11,016 bases of DNA from Cyclobacteriaceae bacterium. GTDB lineage: Bacteria; Bacteroidota; Bacteroidia; Cytophagales; Cyclobacteriaceae. Below the pieces are notes generated by a model. The model had not been told where the DNA came from and did no database searches. It worked only from the letters and a program-made list of their open reading frames with translations. The DNA is taken from contig JAOUKJ010000086.1 in NCBI GenBank assembly GCA_029882675.1, forward strand, positions 1 through 11,016. Direction: 5' to 3'. A program made the translations under genes and the position numbers. Shown piece after piece: positions 4,243 to 11,016 of the stretch. The number at the start of each line of letters is the position of its first letter. Position 1 is the first letter of the stretch.

Positions 4243-6396
4243 ATGTTAAGTAATGTCATAACTAAGACCATCACGCTGGATGATGGAAGGACTATTTCTA
4301 TTGAAACAGGGAAATTGGCCCGCCAGGCGGACGGCGCAGTCGTAGTGAGAATGGGTGATACCATGCTTCTGGCTACTGTCGTTTCAACAAAGGACGCCAG
4401 AGAAGGTGTGGACTTCCTGCCCTTATCCGTGGATTACCAGGAGAAATTCGCATCATCAGGTAAAATACCCGGTGGATTTCTTAAAAGAGAGGCAAGACTT
4501 TCTGATTATGAGGTGTTGATTTGCCGACTGGTTGACAGGGCAATACGACCCCTTTTCCCAGACGATTATCATGCAGAAACACAGATAAACATATCTTTGA
4601 TTTCGGGAGACCTGAAGGCCGCCCCTGATGCCCTGGCTGCATTTGCTGCCTCAGCAGCACTATCCGTTTCTGATATACCTTTTGATGGGCCTATTTCTGA
4701 AGTCAGGATTTCACGTGTTGAAGGAAAATGGGTAATCAACCCTTCCTATGAGCAAATGGAGAAGGCTGACATTAGCCTGATTGTTGCTGCTACCATCAAG
4801 GACATTATGATGGTAGAAGGTGAAATGAAGGAGGTGAGTGAAGAGGAGATGATTGAAGCCCTGAAGCTTGCTCACGAAGCAATAAAAGTACAGTGTCAGG
4901 TGCAGCTGGAACTGCAGGAAGAGACTGGAAAGACTGAAAAAAGAGAATATTCACATGAAGTGAATGATGAAGAGCTTCAGGCGTCTATGCAAGCAGCTCT
5001 TTATGATAAGGTATATGAGGTTTATAAGCAACGCTCAAATACGAAAAAAGAAAGGAATGAATTGCTCGAAGGTTTAATTGCCGGTTTTGTTGAAGGATTG
5101 CCCGAAACGGAAGAGCCACGCAATGAGGCAATGATCTCCAAATACTATAAGAAAATTAAAAAAGAGGCCGCCCGTAACCTGGTGCTGAATGAAAGTGTGA
5201 GGTTGGACGGACGGGCTTTTGATCAGGTCAGGCAGATCTGGTCAGAGGTTGATTATCTGCCCGGTGCTCATGGATCGGCGTTGTTTACCCGTGGGGAAAC
5301 CCAGTCTTTGTCTACCGTTACCCTGGGCACTAAGCTCGATGAGCAAATGATCGATGGGGCGATGATATCGGGTTATAACCGGTTTATGCTGCATTATAAT
5401 TTTCCGGCCTTTTCTACTGGAGAGGTAAGACCAAACCGCGGCCCGGGTCGTCGGGAAATAGGTCATGGAAACCTGGCCATGCGTGCCTTGAAAAATGTTC
5501 TTCCCAAAGATGAAGACAATCCATATACCATACGAATCGTATCTGACATCCTGGAATCAAACGGATCTTCTTCAATGGCAACGGTTTGTGCCGGCTGCCT
5601 GGCTTTGATGGATGCAGGTATACAGGTATCTGCCCCGGTATCGGGTATTGCCATGGGTATGATCTCTGATAGTGAAACAGGAAAATATGCGATATTATCT
5701 GATATCCTGGGCGATGAAGACCACCTGGGTGATATGGATTTTAAAGTTACCGGAACGGAAAAAGGCATTACGGCCTGCCAGATGGACATCAAAGTAGACG
5801 GCTTGGCTTATGAAGTGCTTGCGGAAGCTTTGGCACAGGCTAAAAACGGCAGATTACATATCCTGGGAGAGATGAAAAAAACCCTGGAGAGTCCGAAAGC
5901 CGACCTCAAACCTCATGCCCCGAGATCAGCCGTGATTATGATCAATAAAGATTTGATTGGCGCAGTCATTGGCCCCGGTGGTAAAATTGTTCAGGAAATA
6001 CAAAAAGAAACGGGCGCTACCGTAATCATTGAAGAAATAGAAAATAAAGGAAAGGTTTCCGTCTTTTCTTCAGATGCTAATTCGATGAATGATGCGCTTA
6101 CCAGAATTAAACAAATTGTCGTAGAGCCCGAAGTTGGCGAAGTCTATGACGGATTGGTGAAATCCATCATGCCTTTTGGTGCCTTTATTGAGTTTATGCC
6201 AGGCAAAGAAGGCTTGCTGCATATTTCAGAGATAAAATGGGAACGACTGGAAACCATGGATGGCGTGCTTGAACTTGGTGAAGTGATTAAGGTAAAACTC
6301 CTTGATGTTGACCGGAAGACCGGCAAATTTAAACTTTCTCGTAAGGCCCTGATACCCCGCCCTGAAAGGAATAAACCAACACAACAGGAATCATAA
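4243..6396 (+). CDS. pnp: Polynucleotide phosphorylase (PNPase)
   Basis: A 3'-to-5' phosphorolytic exoribonuclease that degrades mRNA and can add tails in reverse. The 717 residues follow the full family order. There is a first RNase PH-like domain (about 8-145, with FLKREARLSDYE at 79-90 in the phosphate/RNA channel) and an all-alpha linker (about 240-315). The second, catalytic RNase PH-like domain spans about 318-550, with RGETQ at 350-354, GSSSMA at 441-446 and the aspartates D487 and D493 in the SDILGDEDHLGDMD block. A KH domain with IGPGGK (576-581) and a C-terminal S1 domain (about 632-701, IMPFGAFIEF) complete it. All expected catalytic residues are present. The ATG gives the normal N-terminus. 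It is preceded by the rpsO terminator and followed after 96 nt by rpoD with no obvious terminator between them. Confidence 0.97.
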   Translation: MLSNVITKTITLDDGRTISIETGKLARQADGAVVVRMGDTMLLATVVSTKDAREGVDFLPLSVDYQEKFASSGKIPGGFLKREARLSDYEVLICRLVDRAIRPLFPDDYHAETQINISLISGDLKAAPDALAAFAASAALSVSDIPFDGPISEVRISRVEGKWVINPSYEQMEKADISLIVAATIKDIMMVEGEMKEVSEEEMIEALKLAHEAIKVQCQVQLELQEETGKTEKREYSHEVNDEELQASMQAALYDKVYEVYKQRSNTKKERNELLEGLIAGFVEGLPETEEPRNEAMISKYYKKIKKEAARNLVLNESVRLDGRAFDQVRQIWSEVDYLPGAHGSALFTRGETQSLSTVTLGTKLDEQMIDGAMISGYNRFMLHYNFPAFSTGEVRPNRGPGRREIGHGNLAMRALKNVLPKDEDNPYTIRIVSDILESNGSSSMATVCAGCLALMDAGIQVSAPVSGIAMGMISDSETGKYAILSDILGDEDHLGDMDFKVTGTEKGITACQMDIKVDGLAYEVLAEALAQAKNGRLHILGEMKKTLESPKADLKPHAPRSAVIMINKDLIGAVIGPGGKIVQEIQKETGATVIIEEIENKGKVSVFSSDANSMNDALTRIKQIVVEPEVGEVYDGLVKSIMPFGAFIEFMPGKEGLLHISEIKWERLETMDGVLELGEVIKVKLLDVDRKTGKFKLSRKALIPRPERNKPTQQES

Positions 6397-6416
6397 TGAT
6401 GTGTTGATCAAAAAGT

Positions 6417-6447
6417 TTTTTACCTGAGGGAATGAACTTTATTTTTG
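6417..6447 (+). promoter_or_regulatory. Candidate promoter for rpoD
   Basis: TATTTTTG at 6440-6447 matches TAnnTTTG exactly. The upstream position expected for the -33 element holds TTTT (6417-6420, spacer 19 nt), lacking the G. Transcription would start near 6453, leaving a leader of about 40 nt. Read-through from pnp is also possible. Confidence 0.4.
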
Positions 6448-6492
6448 TATTTTCGTTTTGCATAAGTAGTAGATTAACAAATATACGCTTGA

Positions 6493-7356
6493 ATGAGACA
6501 GCTTAAGATCAGCAAACAAATCACTAACCGTGAAAGTCAGTCACTAGACAAATATCTGCAGGAGATTGGAAAGGTTGACCTCCTGACTCCCGATGAGGAG
6601 GTGACACTGGCTCAGCGGATAAAAGAAGGTGACCAACAAGCTTTGGAAAAACTGACCAAAGCCAATTTGCGTTTCGTGGTATCCGTGGCCAAACAATATC
6701 AGAATCAGGGCCTATCGCTGGGAGACCTGATCAACGAAGGTAATCTGGGATTGATAAAGGCAGCACAGCGGTTTGATGAAACACGGGGATTTAAATTTAT
6801 TTCCTATGCGGTATGGTGGATACGTCAGTCCATATTACAAGCATTGGCCGAACAATCGCGCATCGTTAGACTGCCATTAAACAGGGTTGGTTCATTAAAT
6901 AAAATCTCAAAAACCTTTTCTGAATTAGAACAGCGTTTTGAAAGAGAGCCATCACCGGACGAACTGGCAGAAGTGCTCGAAGTAACTACAGCAGAGGTGG
7001 TAGATACCATGAAGATCAGTGGTCGTCATGTGTCTATGGATGCCCCATTTGTTCAGGGTGAAGAAAACAGTCTGCTCGATGTACTGGAAAATGACATGGA
7101 AGTGACTCCTGATCAGGAATTGATGATCGATTCCCTGCGCAGAGAAGTACAGCGCGCCCTTTCTACCCTTACACAAAGGGAGGCAGATGTGATTTCGTTG
7201 TACTTTGGCCTGAATGGGGAGCACAGTATGACATTGGAGGAAATAGGTGAAAAATTCAACCTCACGCGCGAAAGAGTACGGCAGATTAAAGAAAAAGCCA
7301 TCAGAAGGCTCAGGCATACTTCAAGGAGCAAAGCGTTGAAACCTTATCTTGGTTAA
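6493..7356 (+). CDS. rpoD: Primary sigma factor RpoD/SigA, short Bacteroidota type
   Basis: The housekeeping sigma-70 factor, which directs RNA polymerase to TTTG/TAnnTTTG promoters in this phylum. The 287-residue protein starts directly at region 1.2 (SLDKYLQEIGKVDLLTPDEE, about residues 17-36), so region 1.1 and the large non-conserved region of E. coli RpoD are absent, as expected for Bacteroidota. Region 2 spans about 50-120, with the core-binding stretch LIxEGNLGLIKAAQRFD and the promoter-melting/-10 recognition helix FKFISYAVWWIRQSILQAL at 100-118. Region 3 spans about 130-205 (PSPDELAEVL). Region 4 spans about 212-280, with the helix-turn-helix TLEEIGEKFNLTRERVRQIK at 247-266. It is followed by a strong terminator. 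The co-directional order rpsO-pnp-rpoD is typical of the phylum. Confidence 0.96.
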   Translation: MRQLKISKQITNRESQSLDKYLQEIGKVDLLTPDEEVTLAQRIKEGDQQALEKLTKANLRFVVSVAKQYQNQGLSLGDLINEGNLGLIKAAQRFDETRGFKFISYAVWWIRQSILQALAEQSRIVRLPLNRVGSLNKISKTFSELEQRFEREPSPDELAEVLEVTTAEVVDTMKISGRHVSMDAPFVQGEENSLLDVLENDMEVTPDQELMIDSLRREVQRALSTLTQREADVISLYFGLNGEHSMTLEEIGEKFNLTRERVRQIKEKAIRRLRHTSRSKALKPYLG

Positions 7357-7381
7357 TTTTGTTTAGCAATTATATATTTTT

Positions 7382-7408
7382 AGGTCTCGATTTATTGAGA
7401 CCTTTTTT
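7382..7408 (+). terminator. Intrinsic terminator after rpoD
   Basis: AGGTCTCGA (7382-7390) pairs with TTGAGACCT (7395-7403), a 9-bp stem including one G-U pair, with a TTTA loop. It is followed by an unbroken T-run to 7408. It lies 25 nt after the rpoD stop. Confidence 0.85.
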
Positions 7409-7410
7409 AT

Positions 7411-7418
7411 TAAATTTG
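7411..7418 (+). promoter_or_regulatory. Possible -7 element for trxB
   Basis: TAAATTTG matches TAnnTTTG exactly and lies 23 nt before the trxB ATG, just beyond the rpoD terminator. No convincing -33 TTTG is seen at the right distance. Confidence 0.35.
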
Positions 7419-7441
7419 ATTAACAATAATAATTTATTGCG

Positions 7442-8383
7442 ATGAGTGAAAAAGTAAAAGTATTGATTATTGGTTCAGGTCCCGCGGGTTATACCGCCGC
7501 TATATATGCAGGCAGGGCAGGGTTAAATCCTTTTTTATTTACGGGAGGACAGCCGGGTGGACAACTGACTACAACTACAGATGTGGAAAATTTCCCGGGT
7601 TACCCGGAAGGAATTGATGGCCCCGCATTAATGATGGATTTGCAGAAGCAGGCAGAGCGGTTTGGCACTACCGTAAATTTCGGCATGGTGACCTCTGTTG
7701 ATTTTTCCGGCTACCCGCATAAAGTGATCATCGATGAACGGAAAGAAATCATTGCAGAGACGGTAATTATTGCCACGGGTGCCACAGCCAAATATTTGGG
7801 ATTGCCCTCGGAAGAACGGTTGCTGAATAAAGGGGTGTCGGCCTGTGCTGTATGTGATGGTTATTTTTACAGAGGAATGGATGTAGCCCTGGTGGGTGGT
7901 GGCGATAGTGCTGCTGAAGAAGCGAGTTATCTGGCCAATCTTTGCCCCAAGGTTTATATGATTGTGAGAAGGGACGAACTGCGTGCCAGTAAGATTATGG
8001 CTCAACGTGTAATGAGCAAACCTAATATTGAAATACTGTGGAACCATGAGGTGGAAGAGATTTTAGGAGCTGATGAAGTAGAGGGTATACGGGTTTATAA
8101 TAACAAAACCGGTGAAAAAAGAGAGATGCCGGTGAAAGGTTATTTTTCGGCCATCGGCCATAAGCCCAATACCGATATTTTTAAGGATTATATTGATATG
8201 GATGAAACCGGATATATACAAGTCCAGCCGGGTACTTCAAAAACCAATGTAAAAGGTGTGTTTGCCGTGGGTGATGTAGCTGATAAGCATTACCGTCAGG
8301 CGATTACCGCAGCGGGGATGGGTTGTATGGGTGCCCTGGATGCCGAACGTTTCCTGGTTGCTCAGGAAGAAACAGTGAGCTGA
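7442..8383 (+). CDS. trxB: Thioredoxin-disulfide reductase
   Basis: A cytosolic FAD enzyme that passes electrons from NADPH to thioredoxin. The 313 residues have the standard low-molecular-weight TrxR layout. There is an FAD-binding Rossmann motif GSGPAGYTAAIYAGRAGL (11-28) and GGQPGGQLTTTTDVENFPG (35-53). The NADPH domain carries the redox pair CAVC at 135-138, GGGDSAAEEA (152-161) and the phosphate-binding VRRDELRASK (175-184). The FAD-binding end is VFAVGDVADKHYRQAITAAG. The intact CxxC separates it from the bacillithiol-disulfide reductase YpdA/Bdr, which lacks that motif. bshB1 starts 19 nt downstream, suggesting one transcript dedicated to thiol redox. Confidence 0.96.
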   Translation: MSEKVKVLIIGSGPAGYTAAIYAGRAGLNPFLFTGGQPGGQLTTTTDVENFPGYPEGIDGPALMMDLQKQAERFGTTVNFGMVTSVDFSGYPHKVIIDERKEIIAETVIIATGATAKYLGLPSEERLLNKGVSACAVCDGYFYRGMDVALVGGGDSAAEEASYLANLCPKVYMIVRRDELRASKIMAQRVMSKPNIEILWNHEVEEILGADEVEGIRVYNNKTGEKREMPVKGYFSAIGHKPNTDIFKDYIDMDETGYIQVQPGTSKTNVKGVFAVGDVADKHYRQAITAAGMGCMGALDAERFLVAQEETVS

Positions 8384-8402
8384 ATTTTATAAATATAAGA
8401 TA

Positions 8403-9119
8403 TTGAAACTTGATATTCTGGCCCTCGCAGCACATCCCGATGATGTGGAACTGTGTTGCGGGGGAACTATCGCCAAGCACATCGATGCAGGCCACCGGGT
8501 AGGGGTTGTTGATTTTACTGAAGGTGAATTGGGCACCCGTGGTACCCGTGAAATAAGACTTCAGGAAGCCGAAAGGGCCACTCAAATACTGGGCCTTACT
8601 GTCCGGGAAAATCTGGGCTTTAGTGATGGCTTTTTTGAAAATAATAAAGCGCATAAACTCCGGGTGGTACAATCCATTCGAAAATACCAACCGGAGGTTG
8701 TTTTTATCAACGCGCCTAACGACCGTCACCCCGATCATGGACGTGCGCATCAGCTCGCCAAAGAAGCGTGTTTTATGGCCGGATTACGTGCTATAAAAAC
8801 GGAGCAGGATGGTGAAGAGCAGCAAGCCTGGCGCCCCAAAACAGTATACTCCTATATACAGGGCTGGTCGATACATCCCGATATTGTGGTGGATGTTTCT
8901 GATCACTGGAGCACGAAAATGGAAGCTATCCTGGCTTTTAAATCACAATTTCATGACCCGGAGAGCAGTGATCCGGAAACCTTTTTGTCGACCCCTGAAT
9001 TTCTTCAATTTATTGAAGGAAGGGGTAGGGAATGGGGACAGGCCATTGGTGTGAAATATGGAGAAGGCTTTAATATTCAGCGGGTGGTAGGGGTAAATGA
9101 TATCACTACGCTTTTGTAA
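8403..9119 (+). CDS. bshB1: Bacillithiol biosynthesis deacetylase BshB1
   Basis: A zinc-dependent LmbE/PIG-L-type deacetylase that removes the acetyl group from GlcNAc-malate to give GlcN-malate, the second step of bacillithiol synthesis (BshA, BshB, BshC). The 238 residues begin MKLDILALAAHPDDVELCCG, with the metal/catalytic motif AHPDDVE at 10-16 (H11 and D14 as zinc ligands, D13 as probable base). A second ligand block NAPNDRHPDHGRAH contains H112. GELGTRGTREIR and LGFSDGFFEN are also typical of BshB1. The start is TTG: it gives the exact family N-terminus, no in-frame ATG fits, and the codon lies 19 nt after the trxB stop. TTG initiation may lower expression relative to trxB. bshA and bshC are not in this window. 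Confidence 0.93.
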   Translation: MKLDILALAAHPDDVELCCGGTIAKHIDAGHRVGVVDFTEGELGTRGTREIRLQEAERATQILGLTVRENLGFSDGFFENNKAHKLRVVQSIRKYQPEVVFINAPNDRHPDHGRAHQLAKEACFMAGLRAIKTEQDGEEQQAWRPKTVYSYIQGWSIHPDIVVDVSDHWSTKMEAILAFKSQFHDPESSDPETFLSTPEFLQFIEGRGREWGQAIGVKYGEGFNIQRVVGVNDITTLL

Positions 9120-9121
9120 AT

Positions 9122-9140
9122 TTTTCCGGTTAGCCGAAAA
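9122..9140. terminator. Possible bidirectional terminator between convergent genes
   Basis: TTTTC (9122-9126) pairs with GAAAA (9136-9140), and GG (9128-9129) with CC (9134-9135), with one bulged C and a TTAG loop. The hairpin fills almost the whole gap between the bshB1 stop and the glycosyltransferase stop. The T and A flanks provide a short U-tract in both directions. The stem is short, so the call is tentative. Confidence 0.4.
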
Positions 9141-10373
9141 TCAATTCGACCTGTCAAGATTCCGGTAGGCCATCAGCAGGGGAGTGACTTCCATAGCACT
9201 TGGTTCAGTGGGCCTGAGCAGGCTCCAGAGTTCAGCAGCAGCCTGTGATACCGGCACGCCGCCCAGTTGCTCCCGGGCATAGTTGGCATATTTCATGACC
9301 CTGAAACCGTTGAACCAGTGGAAGAAATGTTTGTCGAATGTTTCAGCCGACGGACTTCTTCCGCAAATAGCCGACAGCTCTTTATCCGCCCCGATGGAGT
9401 GGAGGTAAGCACCAAGCGTTGTGCCATGGGTATATTTTTGCCAGGCCGTGGGGTCTTTCCGGTATTGCTGCCGGTGGAGGAGAAAGTGTCGCAGTTCTTT
9501 GAAAATTAAAACAGGGTAGGTGAGCAATACCTGATTTTCGAGCCAGTGACTCATCGCCTTGCCCGTGCCAAAGGGTACGCGATCCGAAAGCCTGGGGGAG
9601 GGGATGACCGTGGTCTCGCTGAGTTCTGTGAATCCACCCAACGCGATAATCCGGGTGAGGAAATAAAAATCTTCACCGGCCTTTCTTTTATTCATACCCC
9701 CTTGTTTGATGTACGCATTACATCGCGTGGCCATGGAAGATCCCACCGTCTGAAAAGCATAGGGAAAACCGGCATAGCGTTGAGCATGGACGTAATAGCG
9801 CAGAAAGAGTTCGTAATGTGTTATCCCGGAATATATCTCATCATCGAGGGAACCGGCTAACGGGTGCTCGTAATAGATGGCACAGCCGGGGGTAGAGGGA
9901 TTCAGATCAAAATGGGCTTCTATGGCCTGTAAATAATTTGGCGGACACAGACAGTCACCATCCAGGCATACAATGATGCTGTTGTCACTATTTAATCTTC
10001 TCACGGCCTCGTCCATGCCTATTTTGCGCGCAAGGCCTACCCCGGCTGTTTTAGCAGGCAGATCCGGGGCATAGATGACCTGAAAGCTGAGTGTTTCATT
10101 CGAATTTTCGATCGACCACCTTTTTATCAGGGCATATTGTTTTTCATGAAAATCCTTAATCTGTTGAGGGGCGTTCTCCCCATGGTTAATAACCACGATG
10201 ACTTCGGTTGGCGCTTTTGGGAGGTGACAATTCCTAAGGGATTGTAATGTGTCCGGAAGGGATGCTTCATTGTAGCTGGGAATAACCACGGCCATGTGAG
10301 GCGGGGCGGAAAGCACTGCGGGTAAGAAGCTTTTTGGGTAGGCATACCGCCTGAGGTATAAGCCGATATCCAT
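9141..10373 (-). CDS. Family 2 glycosyltransferase (GT-A fold)
   Basis: A 410-residue probable sugar transferase. GT2 marks are the nucleotide-binding start MAVVIPSYNEASLPDTLQSL (motif VVIPSYNE at 29-36), the segment GVGLARKIGMDEAVRRL (111-127), the metal-binding DGD at 138-140, and GEDFYFL (233-239), which fits the acidic catalytic-base region. The C-terminal 150 residues, after SPRLSDRVPFGTG, are helical and not assigned. No signal peptide or membrane helix is visible, so it is likely cytosolic or peripheral, unlike many GT2 polymer synthases. The donor and acceptor cannot be deduced. It lies downstream of pdxH on the same strand after a 67-nt gap rich in A/T, with no clear terminator, and converges on bshB1. 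The ATG at 10373 is a reasonable start about 28 residues before the first motif. Confidence 0.82.
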   Translation of the reverse strand: MDIGLYLRRYAYPKSFLPAVLSAPPHMAVVIPSYNEASLPDTLQSLRNCHLPKAPTEVIVVINHGENAPQQIKDFHEKQYALIKRWSIENSNETLSFQVIYAPDLPAKTAGVGLARKIGMDEAVRRLNSDNSIIVCLDGDCLCPPNYLQAIEAHFDLNPSTPGCAIYYEHPLAGSLDDEIYSGITHYELFLRYYVHAQRYAGFPYAFQTVGSSMATRCNAYIKQGGMNKRKAGEDFYFLTRIIALGGFTELSETTVIPSPRLSDRVPFGTGKAMSHWLENQVLLTYPVLIFKELRHFLLHRQQYRKDPTAWQKYTHGTTLGAYLHSIGADKELSAICGRSPSAETFDKHFFHWFNGFRVMKYANYAREQLGGVPVSQAAAELWSLLRPTEPSAMEVTPLLMAYRNLDRSN

Positions 10374-10441
10374 AATTACTTAGTCTGAATTTCAGGTTTC
10401 ACGGATACGGACTTAAATTAAAATAATAAAAAAAGAAAATA

Positions 10442-11016
10442 TCAGGGAGAAAGCCTTTGGATATTCCACTGGTTGTCTCCGTCAAGGAGATAACATATCC
10501 GGTCATGTAGTCTGTCGGGCCTGCCCTGCCAGAATTCAAAAGCGACAGGCTTCACTCCATATCCTCCCCATTGCTTTGGTTTAGGCAATACCTCCTGGCC
10601 TTTGAATTTCTCTTCCATCTCATGGGCCCGCTCTTCCAATACCTGACGGTTGGCTATGGGTGCACTTTGAGGTGAAGCCCAGGCTCCCACTTGTGCTCCC
10701 CGGGGTCTGCTCTGGAAATAGGTGGTGGCGGCGGCCTCACTCACCCTTTCTGCTATGCCGTCAATGCGAACCTGCCGGGAGAGTTCAGGCCAGTAAAAAT
10801 TCAGACAAACATGGGGATTCTGTTCGATCTCCCGTCCTTTTGCACTTTGATAATTGGTGTAAAATACAAATTGGCCGTCTTCAATCCCTTTAAGCAGCAC
10901 GATCCGGGCGCCTGGCCGGCCTGTTGTACTGGCCGTAGCCAGCGTCATGCAGTTTACCTCTTCACTACCAAGGGTCATCATTTCCTCAAACCATTTGTCA
11001 AACTGAATATATGGGT
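10442..11016 (-). CDS. pdxH: Pyridoxamine 5'-phosphate oxidase, 5' end beyond the window
   Basis: An FMN-dependent enzyme that oxidises pyridoxine- or pyridoxamine-phosphate to pyridoxal 5'-phosphate, the last step of vitamin B6 synthesis and salvage. The frame stays open to the window edge. The residues before the first internal ATG read PYIQFDKWFEE, which is the family N-terminus, so the true start is outside and the internal Met codons at 10979-10981 and 10976-10978 are not starts. About 190 residues are present of a usual 210-215. Conserved blocks are MTLATASTTGRPGARIVLLK, FYTNYQSAKGREIEQNP (FMN binding), WPELSRQVRIDG, YFQSRPRGAQVGAWASPQS, WGGYGVKP, EFWQGRPDRLHDR (substrate and FMN binding) and the terminal RLSP. 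The gene looks intact. Confidence 0.95.
   Translation of the reverse strand, partial: PYIQFDKWFEEMMTLGSEEVNCMTLATASTTGRPGARIVLLKGIEDGQFVFYTNYQSAKGREIEQNPHVCLNFYWPELSRQVRIDGIAERVSEAAATTYFQSRPRGAQVGAWASPQSAPIANRQVLEERAHEMEEKFKGQEVLPKPKQWGGYGVKPVAFEFWQGRPDRLHDRICYLLDGDNQWNIQRLSP

Noticed and set aside
9546..9860. Plus-strand open frame of 104 codons inside the glycosyltransferase gene
   Set aside because: Shadow of the well-supported minus-strand GT2 gene; no domain similarity of its own.
10976..10981. Internal ATG codons as the start of pdxH
   Set aside because: The frame is open to the window edge, and the upstream residues match the conserved PdxH N-terminal region, so the gene is cut by the window rather than starting here.

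Overview
The window looks like a chromosomal segment of a Bacteroidota bacterium, probably of the Cytophagia/Saprospiria type; the class is an inference. Three things point there. RpoD is the short 287-residue form lacking region 1.1. The order rpsO-pnp-rpoD is the one I associate with this phylum. Several genes are preceded by the phylum's -7 element TAnnTTTG rather than an E. coli-type -10, and strong Shine-Dalgarno sequences are mostly absent. A bshB1 gene implies bacillithiol as the low-molecular-weight thiol.

Layout. Positions 1-735 hold no convincing gene. They hold three tandem, diverged copies of a repeat with a period near 257 nt. Each copy has a long foldback (13-15 bp perfect arms) next to a piece that resembles the 3' end of a tRNA gene. 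Positions 791-1141 (minus) encode a four-helix-bundle (IVS/S23-type) protein, and 1231-1304 (minus) is a tRNA-Met(CAU) whose trailer has the same architecture as the repeats. The octamer AGTGTGAG occurs six times across this accessory zone and brackets the four-helix-bundle gene. This is the least ordinary part of the window.

Positions 1609-8383 are a co-directional plus-strand core block: a START-like (SRPBCC) protein, an LptF/LptG-family lipopolysaccharide export permease, ribosomal protein S15 (rpsO), polynucleotide phosphorylase (pnp), the primary sigma factor (rpoD) and thioredoxin reductase (trxB). bshB1 (bacillithiol deacetylase) starts 19 nt after trxB with a TTG codon. rpsO and rpoD are each followed by a clear intrinsic terminator.

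Positions 9141-11016 run on the minus strand: a cytosolic family-2 glycosyltransferase and pdxH, whose 5' end lies beyond the right edge. bshB1 and the glycosyltransferase converge on a 21-nt gap that is almost entirely one hairpin.

Functionally, rpsO/pnp/rpoD cover translation, RNA decay and transcription initiation. LptF serves outer-membrane lipopolysaccharide transport. trxB and bshB1 together suggest a small thiol-redox unit. The possible new system is the tRNA-adjacent array, which I read as repeated duplication of a tRNA 3' end plus foldback trailer, with a small helical-bundle gene carried inside. That reading is a hypothesis; the repeats, arms and octamers are directly visible.
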